Shown here piece after piece: positions 61,118 through 64,000 of a DNA stretch of 64,000 nucleotides (the first letter of the stretch is position 1; each line of letters starts with the position of its first letter). A model generated the notes under the pieces. That model ran no database searches and was not told the DNA's origin. It saw only the letters and a program-made list of their open reading frames with translations. The DNA is from Nocardioides ungokensis. GTDB taxonomy: Bacteria; Actinomycetota; Actinomycetes; Propionibacteriales; Nocardioidaceae. Made by a program: the position numbers and the translations under genes. The stretch is from contig NZ_CP059164.1 of NCBI RefSeq assembly GCF_013466985.1, positions 2,241,001 through 2,305,000 of the forward strand, given 5' to 3'.

Positions 61118-61133
61118 GTAAGGGGAGCCTTAC
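61118..61133. promoter_or_regulatory. Palindrome in the suf promoter, candidate SufR or iron-type operator
   Basis: GTAAGG (61118-61123) and CCTTAC (61128-61133) flank GGAG. It lies just upstream of the -35 region of a start inferred at 61170 (CACACT at 61158-61163 plus a 6-nt gap). CCATCTGGG occurs twice further up (61062-61070 and 61086-61094). The rest of the 209-nt gap holds no gene. Confidence 0.5.
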
Positions 61134-61169
61134 TTGAAGGACCCCGCGTATTAACGGCACACTGATGTT

Positions 61170-61892
61170 GTGGAATTCGACGAGAGGCCCGCAGCGGCCG
61201 TGGACCAGCCGACGCGTCAGCGCGTCGTGCGGTCGATCCTCGTCAACGGCCCGTCCACGGCCGCGGCGCTCGCCGAGCGCCTGGACCTGACCCCGGCGGC
61301 CGTGCGGCGCCACCTCGACCAGCTCCTCGACGAGGGCACGGTCGAGGCTCGTGAGCCGCGCACCCTCGCGGCCCGGGGGCGCGGCCGCCCGGCCAAGGTG
61401 TTCGCCCTGACCGAGGCGGGCCGCGACGGCTTCGACCAGCAGTACGACGACCTCGCCGTCCAGGCGCTGCGCTTCCTCGCCGAGACCGGCGGGGAGCAGG
61501 CCGTCCGGGAATTCGCCGAGCGGCGCGTGGCGTTCGTCGAGGAGCGCTTCCACGACGTGTCGCGCGAGCAGCCGCAGCTCTCGCCGGCCGAGGTGCTGGC
61601 CCAGGTCTTCACCGAGGAGGGCTACGCCGCGGCCGTCCGCGCCCTTCCCACGTCGGGTCCCGGAAAGGGACACATCGTGGGGGAGCAGCTGTGCCAGCAG
61701 CACTGCCCCGTGTCCCACGTCGCCCACGAGTTCCCGCAGCTGTGCGAGGCCGAGACCGCGGCGATCAGCCGGGTGCTCGGCAGCCACGTGCAGCGGCTGG
61801 CCACCATCGCCCACGGCGACGGGGTCTGCACCACATGCATCCCGAACGCGTCTCCATCCACCGGCAAGACGAAGGAGCAGGTCACCACATGA
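61170..61892 (+). CDS. sufR: SufR-type iron-sulfur transcriptional regulator
   Basis: 240 residues from GTG 61170. The winged HTH is [20 protein letters not shown], then [20 protein letters not shown], and [18 protein letters not shown] forms the wing. The C-terminal half holds clustered cysteines: [19 protein letters not shown] and GDGVCTTC, suitable for a [4Fe-4S] or [2Fe-2S] cluster. SufR represses suf in holo form in cyanobacteria and mycobacteria. The stop overlaps the sufB start (ATGA). Confidence 0.92.
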   Translation: MEFDERPAAAVDQPTRQRVVRSILVNGPSTAAALAERLDLTPAAVRRHLDQLLDEGTVEAREPRTLAARGRGRPAKVFALTEAGRDGFDQQYDDLAVQALRFLAETGGEQAVREFAERRVAFVEERFHDVSREQPQLSPAEVLAQVFTEEGYAAAVRALPTSGPGKGHIVGEQLCQQHCPVSHVAHEFPQLCEAETAAISRVLGSHVQRLATIAHGDGVCTTCIPNASPSTGKTKEQVTT

Positions 61893-63307
61893 CGACCATC
61901 GACGAGCGCAACCCCGAGCTCGAGGGCATCGGTCGCTACGAGTTCGGCTGGAGCGACCCCGACGTCGCCGGTGCCGTCGCCCAGCGCGGCCTGAACGAGG
62001 CCGTCGTGCGTGACATCTCGAGCAAGAAGAACGAGCCGCAGTGGATGCTCGACCTGCGGCTGAAGGGCCTGAAGCTCTTCGGTCGCAAGCCGATGCCGAC
62101 CTGGGGCTCGGACCTCTCGGCGATCGACTTCGACAACATCAAGTACTTCGTGCGCTCCAGCGAGAAGCAGGCCGCCTCGTGGGAGGACCTGCCCGAGGAC
62201 ATCAAGAACACCTACGACAAGCTCGGCATCCCGGAGGCGGAGAAGCAGCGCCTCGTCGCGGGCGTCGCCGCGCAGTACGAGTCGGAGGTCGTCTACCACT
62301 CGATCCGCGAGGACCTCGAGCAGCAGGGCGTGCTCTTCCTCGACACCGACACGGCCCTGCGTGAGCAGCCCGAGCTCTTCAAGGAGTACTTCGGCACCGT
62401 CATCCCGGTCGGCGACAACAAGTTCGCCGCGCTGAACACCTCGGTGTGGTCGGGTGGCTCGTTCATCTACGTCCCGCCGGGCGTCCACGTGGACATCCCG
62501 CTGCAGGCCTACTTCCGGATCAACACCGAGAACATGGGCCAGTTCGAGCGGACCCTGATCATCGTCGACGAGGGTGCCTACGTGCACTACGTCGAGGGCT
62601 GCACCGCGCCGATCTACTCCTCCGACTCGCTGCACTCCGCGGTCGTGGAGATCATCGTGAAGAAGGGCGGCCGCTGCCGCTACACGACCATCCAGAACTG
62701 GTCGAACAACGTCTACAACCTCGTCACCAAGCGGGCGACGTGCGAGGCCGGCGCCACGATGGAGTGGGTCGACGGCAACATCGGCTCCAAGGTGACCATG
62801 AAGTACCCCGCGGTCTACCTGATGGGCGAGCACGCGCGCGGCGAGACGCTCTCGATCGCGTTCGCGGGCGAGGGCCAGCACCAGGACGCCGGCGCCAAGA
62901 TGGTGCACGCGGCTCCCAACACCTCGTCCTCGATCCTGTCGAAGTCGGTGGCGCGCGGCGGCGGGCGCACGTCGTACCGCGGCCTGATCCAGATCAACGA
63001 GGGCGCTCACGGCTCGAAGTCCAACGTGCTGTGCGACGCGCTGCTGGTCGACCAGATCAGCCGGTCCGACACCTACCCGTACGTCGACATCCGCGAGGAC
63101 GACGTGTCGATGGGGCACGAGGCCTCGGTCTCGAAGGTCTCCGACGACCAGCTGTTCTACCTGATGTCGCGCGGCATGGAGCAGGACGAGGCGATGGCGA
63201 TGATCGTGCGCGGCTTCGTCGAGCCGATCGCGAAGGAGCTCCCGATGGAGTACGCCCTCGAGCTCAACCGCCTCATCGAGCTGCAGATGGAGGGCGCGGT
63301 CGGCTGA
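61889..63307 (+). CDS. sufB: Fe-S cluster assembly scaffold SufB
   Basis: 472 residues. [60 protein letters not shown] and [20 protein letters not shown] are family signatures. No intein interrupts it, unlike Mycobacterium tuberculosis SufB. It forms SufBC2D, building clusters in the cytoplasm. AAGGAG lies 11 nt before ATG 61889. Confidence 0.97.
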   Translation: MTTIDERNPELEGIGRYEFGWSDPDVAGAVAQRGLNEAVVRDISSKKNEPQWMLDLRLKGLKLFGRKPMPTWGSDLSAIDFDNIKYFVRSSEKQAASWEDLPEDIKNTYDKLGIPEAEKQRLVAGVAAQYESEVVYHSIREDLEQQGVLFLDTDTALREQPELFKEYFGTVIPVGDNKFAALNTSVWSGGSFIYVPPGVHVDIPLQAYFRINTENMGQFERTLIIVDEGAYVHYVEGCTAPIYSSDSLHSAVVEIIVKKGGRCRYTTIQNWSNNVYNLVTKRATCEAGATMEWVDGNIGSKVTMKYPAVYLMGEHARGETLSIAFAGEGQHQDAGAKMVHAAPNTSSSILSKSVARGGGRTSYRGLIQINEGAHGSKSNVLCDALLVDQISRSDTYPYVDIREDDVSMGHEASVSKVSDDQLFYLMSRGMEQDEAMAMIVRGFVEPIAKELPMEYALELNRLIELQMEGAVG

Positions 63308-63393
63308 TCGGCGCCTGGCGTGTCGGCTCCGCCGCCACGCCCGCCGCGAGGCTCCCGCTCGTCCCCCCGACGTTGAAGAGGAATTTTCAGGAA

Positions 63394-64000
63394 ATGACTG
63401 TGACCGATGCTGCACGCGCGAGCGTGGAGTCCGCCCTCGAGCTCGACAAGGTCGACTCGCACCTGCACCCCGAGGGCTCGTTCGACGTGGCCGACCACCC
63501 GGTCCCGACCGGGCGGGAGGAGGTGTGGCGGTTCACCCCGCTGCGCCGCCTGCGCGACCTGCACGCCGACGCCGACCTGTCCGGCACCTCCGTGGGCGCC
63601 GAGGCGGACGCCCCCGACGGCGTGCGGATCGAGAGCATCGACGCCGACAGCCCGCTGCGCGGCACGAGCGGTTTCGTGCCCGTCGACCGGGTCAGCGCCC
63701 GGGTGTGGCACGAGGCCGCCCGACGCTACGCCGTGACGGTGCCGCGCGAGACGGAGCTGGACGCGCCGGTCTTCATCGACGTCCGGGGCACCGGGATCGA
63801 GGGCGCCTCGTCGACGCACGTGGTGATCACCGCCGAGCCGCACAGCAAGGCGACCGTGGTCTTCCGCTTCCTCGGCTCGGCGACCCTGGCCGACCTCACC
63901 GAGATCGTCGTGGGTGACGGCGCGCAGCTGACCGTCGTCAGCATCGACGACTGGGAGGACGACGCGGTCCACCTCGGCCACCGTCATGCGAAGGTCGGCC
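63394..64000 (+). CDS. sufD: Fe-S cluster assembly protein SufD, 3' end cut by window edge
   Basis: 202 residues visible from ATG 63394. HLHPEGSFDVADHPVPTGRE, EEVWRFTPLRRLRDLHADAD and SSTHVVITAEPHSKATVVFR match the N-terminal and early beta-helix part of SufD. It partners SufB on the SufC ATPase. The 86-nt gap after sufB contains a weak GGCGTG/CACGCC hairpin that might tune expression between the two. sufC and sufS are expected beyond the window. Confidence 0.93.
   Translation, partial: MTVTDAARASVESALELDKVDSHLHPEGSFDVADHPVPTGREEVWRFTPLRRLRDLHADADLSGTSVGAEADAPDGVRIESIDADSPLRGTSGFVPVDRVSARVWHEAARRYAVTVPRETELDAPVFIDVRGTGIEGASSTHVVITAEPHSKATVVFRFLGSATLADLTEIVVGDGAQLTVVSIDDWEDDAVHLGHRHAKVG

Noticed and set aside
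61118..61133. IdeR/DtxR iron box
   Set aside because: The arms match only loosely and are separated by 4 nt, unlike the overlapping half-sites of iron boxes, so it is listed only as an undefined operator.

Overview
The window comes from a high-GC Gram-positive actinobacterium. RbpA, WhiA, a mycothiol-type DinB-fold protein, an F420-type LLM oxidoreductase, OpcA beside Zwf and a second-type ClpP pair all point that way. Overall content is most like Nocardioides or another member of the Nocardioidaceae, but the genus is an inference because no rRNA or marker comparison could be run. I found no tRNA, rRNA, CRISPR array, transposase, integrase or prophage gene.

Layout. 1-7.9 kb holds small metabolic and envelope genes: a cut dienelactone hydrolase, a DivIVA-domain membrane protein, a zinc ribbon, an AttH/CrtC-like protein, CorA, two VOC proteins, a flavin reductase and an overlapping AMIN/GerMN-amidase-cupin operon. 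8.1-17.3 kb carries two secreted metalloproteases (M4 and M36). Between them lie a receiver-flavoprotein fusion with its cyclic-nucleotide-domain histidine kinase, and a GNAT protein. 17.4-22.5 kb has map and an aldo-keto reductase on a shared bidirectional promoter, a clpP pair, its likely ClgR/PopR-type regulator, an LLM oxidoreductase and an SRPBCC protein. 22.5-34.5 kb is mixed: a PQQ-propeller lipoprotein, a FUSC exporter, an LVIVD protein, a tandem pair of unknown small membrane proteins, an ABM protein, an MBL hydrolase, a mycothiol-type protein, uvrA, a Rieske lipoprotein and a TTC38-like protein.

34.6-64 kb is the conserved actinobacterial core block also known from the Mycobacterium tuberculosis uvrC-to-suf region (from memory). 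It runs uvrC-rapZ-yvcK-whiA, gap-pgk-tpiA-secG-rbpA, then on the minus strand tkt-tal-pgi-zwf-opcA-pgl with terD, then ctaB, ctaA with an ABC exporter, and sufR-sufB-sufD. An orphan molybdoenzyme large subunit, GDPD, PAP2 and a flippase-like protein sit between the ABC genes and suf. Lower glycolysis and the pentose phosphate pathway therefore lie side by side, in two oppositely oriented operons.

Two features apply across the window. First, about ten genes are broken by single-base indels. Most that I resolved are repaired by restoring one base to a short homopolymer, which points to consensus errors rather than decay. Second, many start codons lie 6-7 nt after a hexamer of the form NANNNT, which suggests widespread leaderless transcription.
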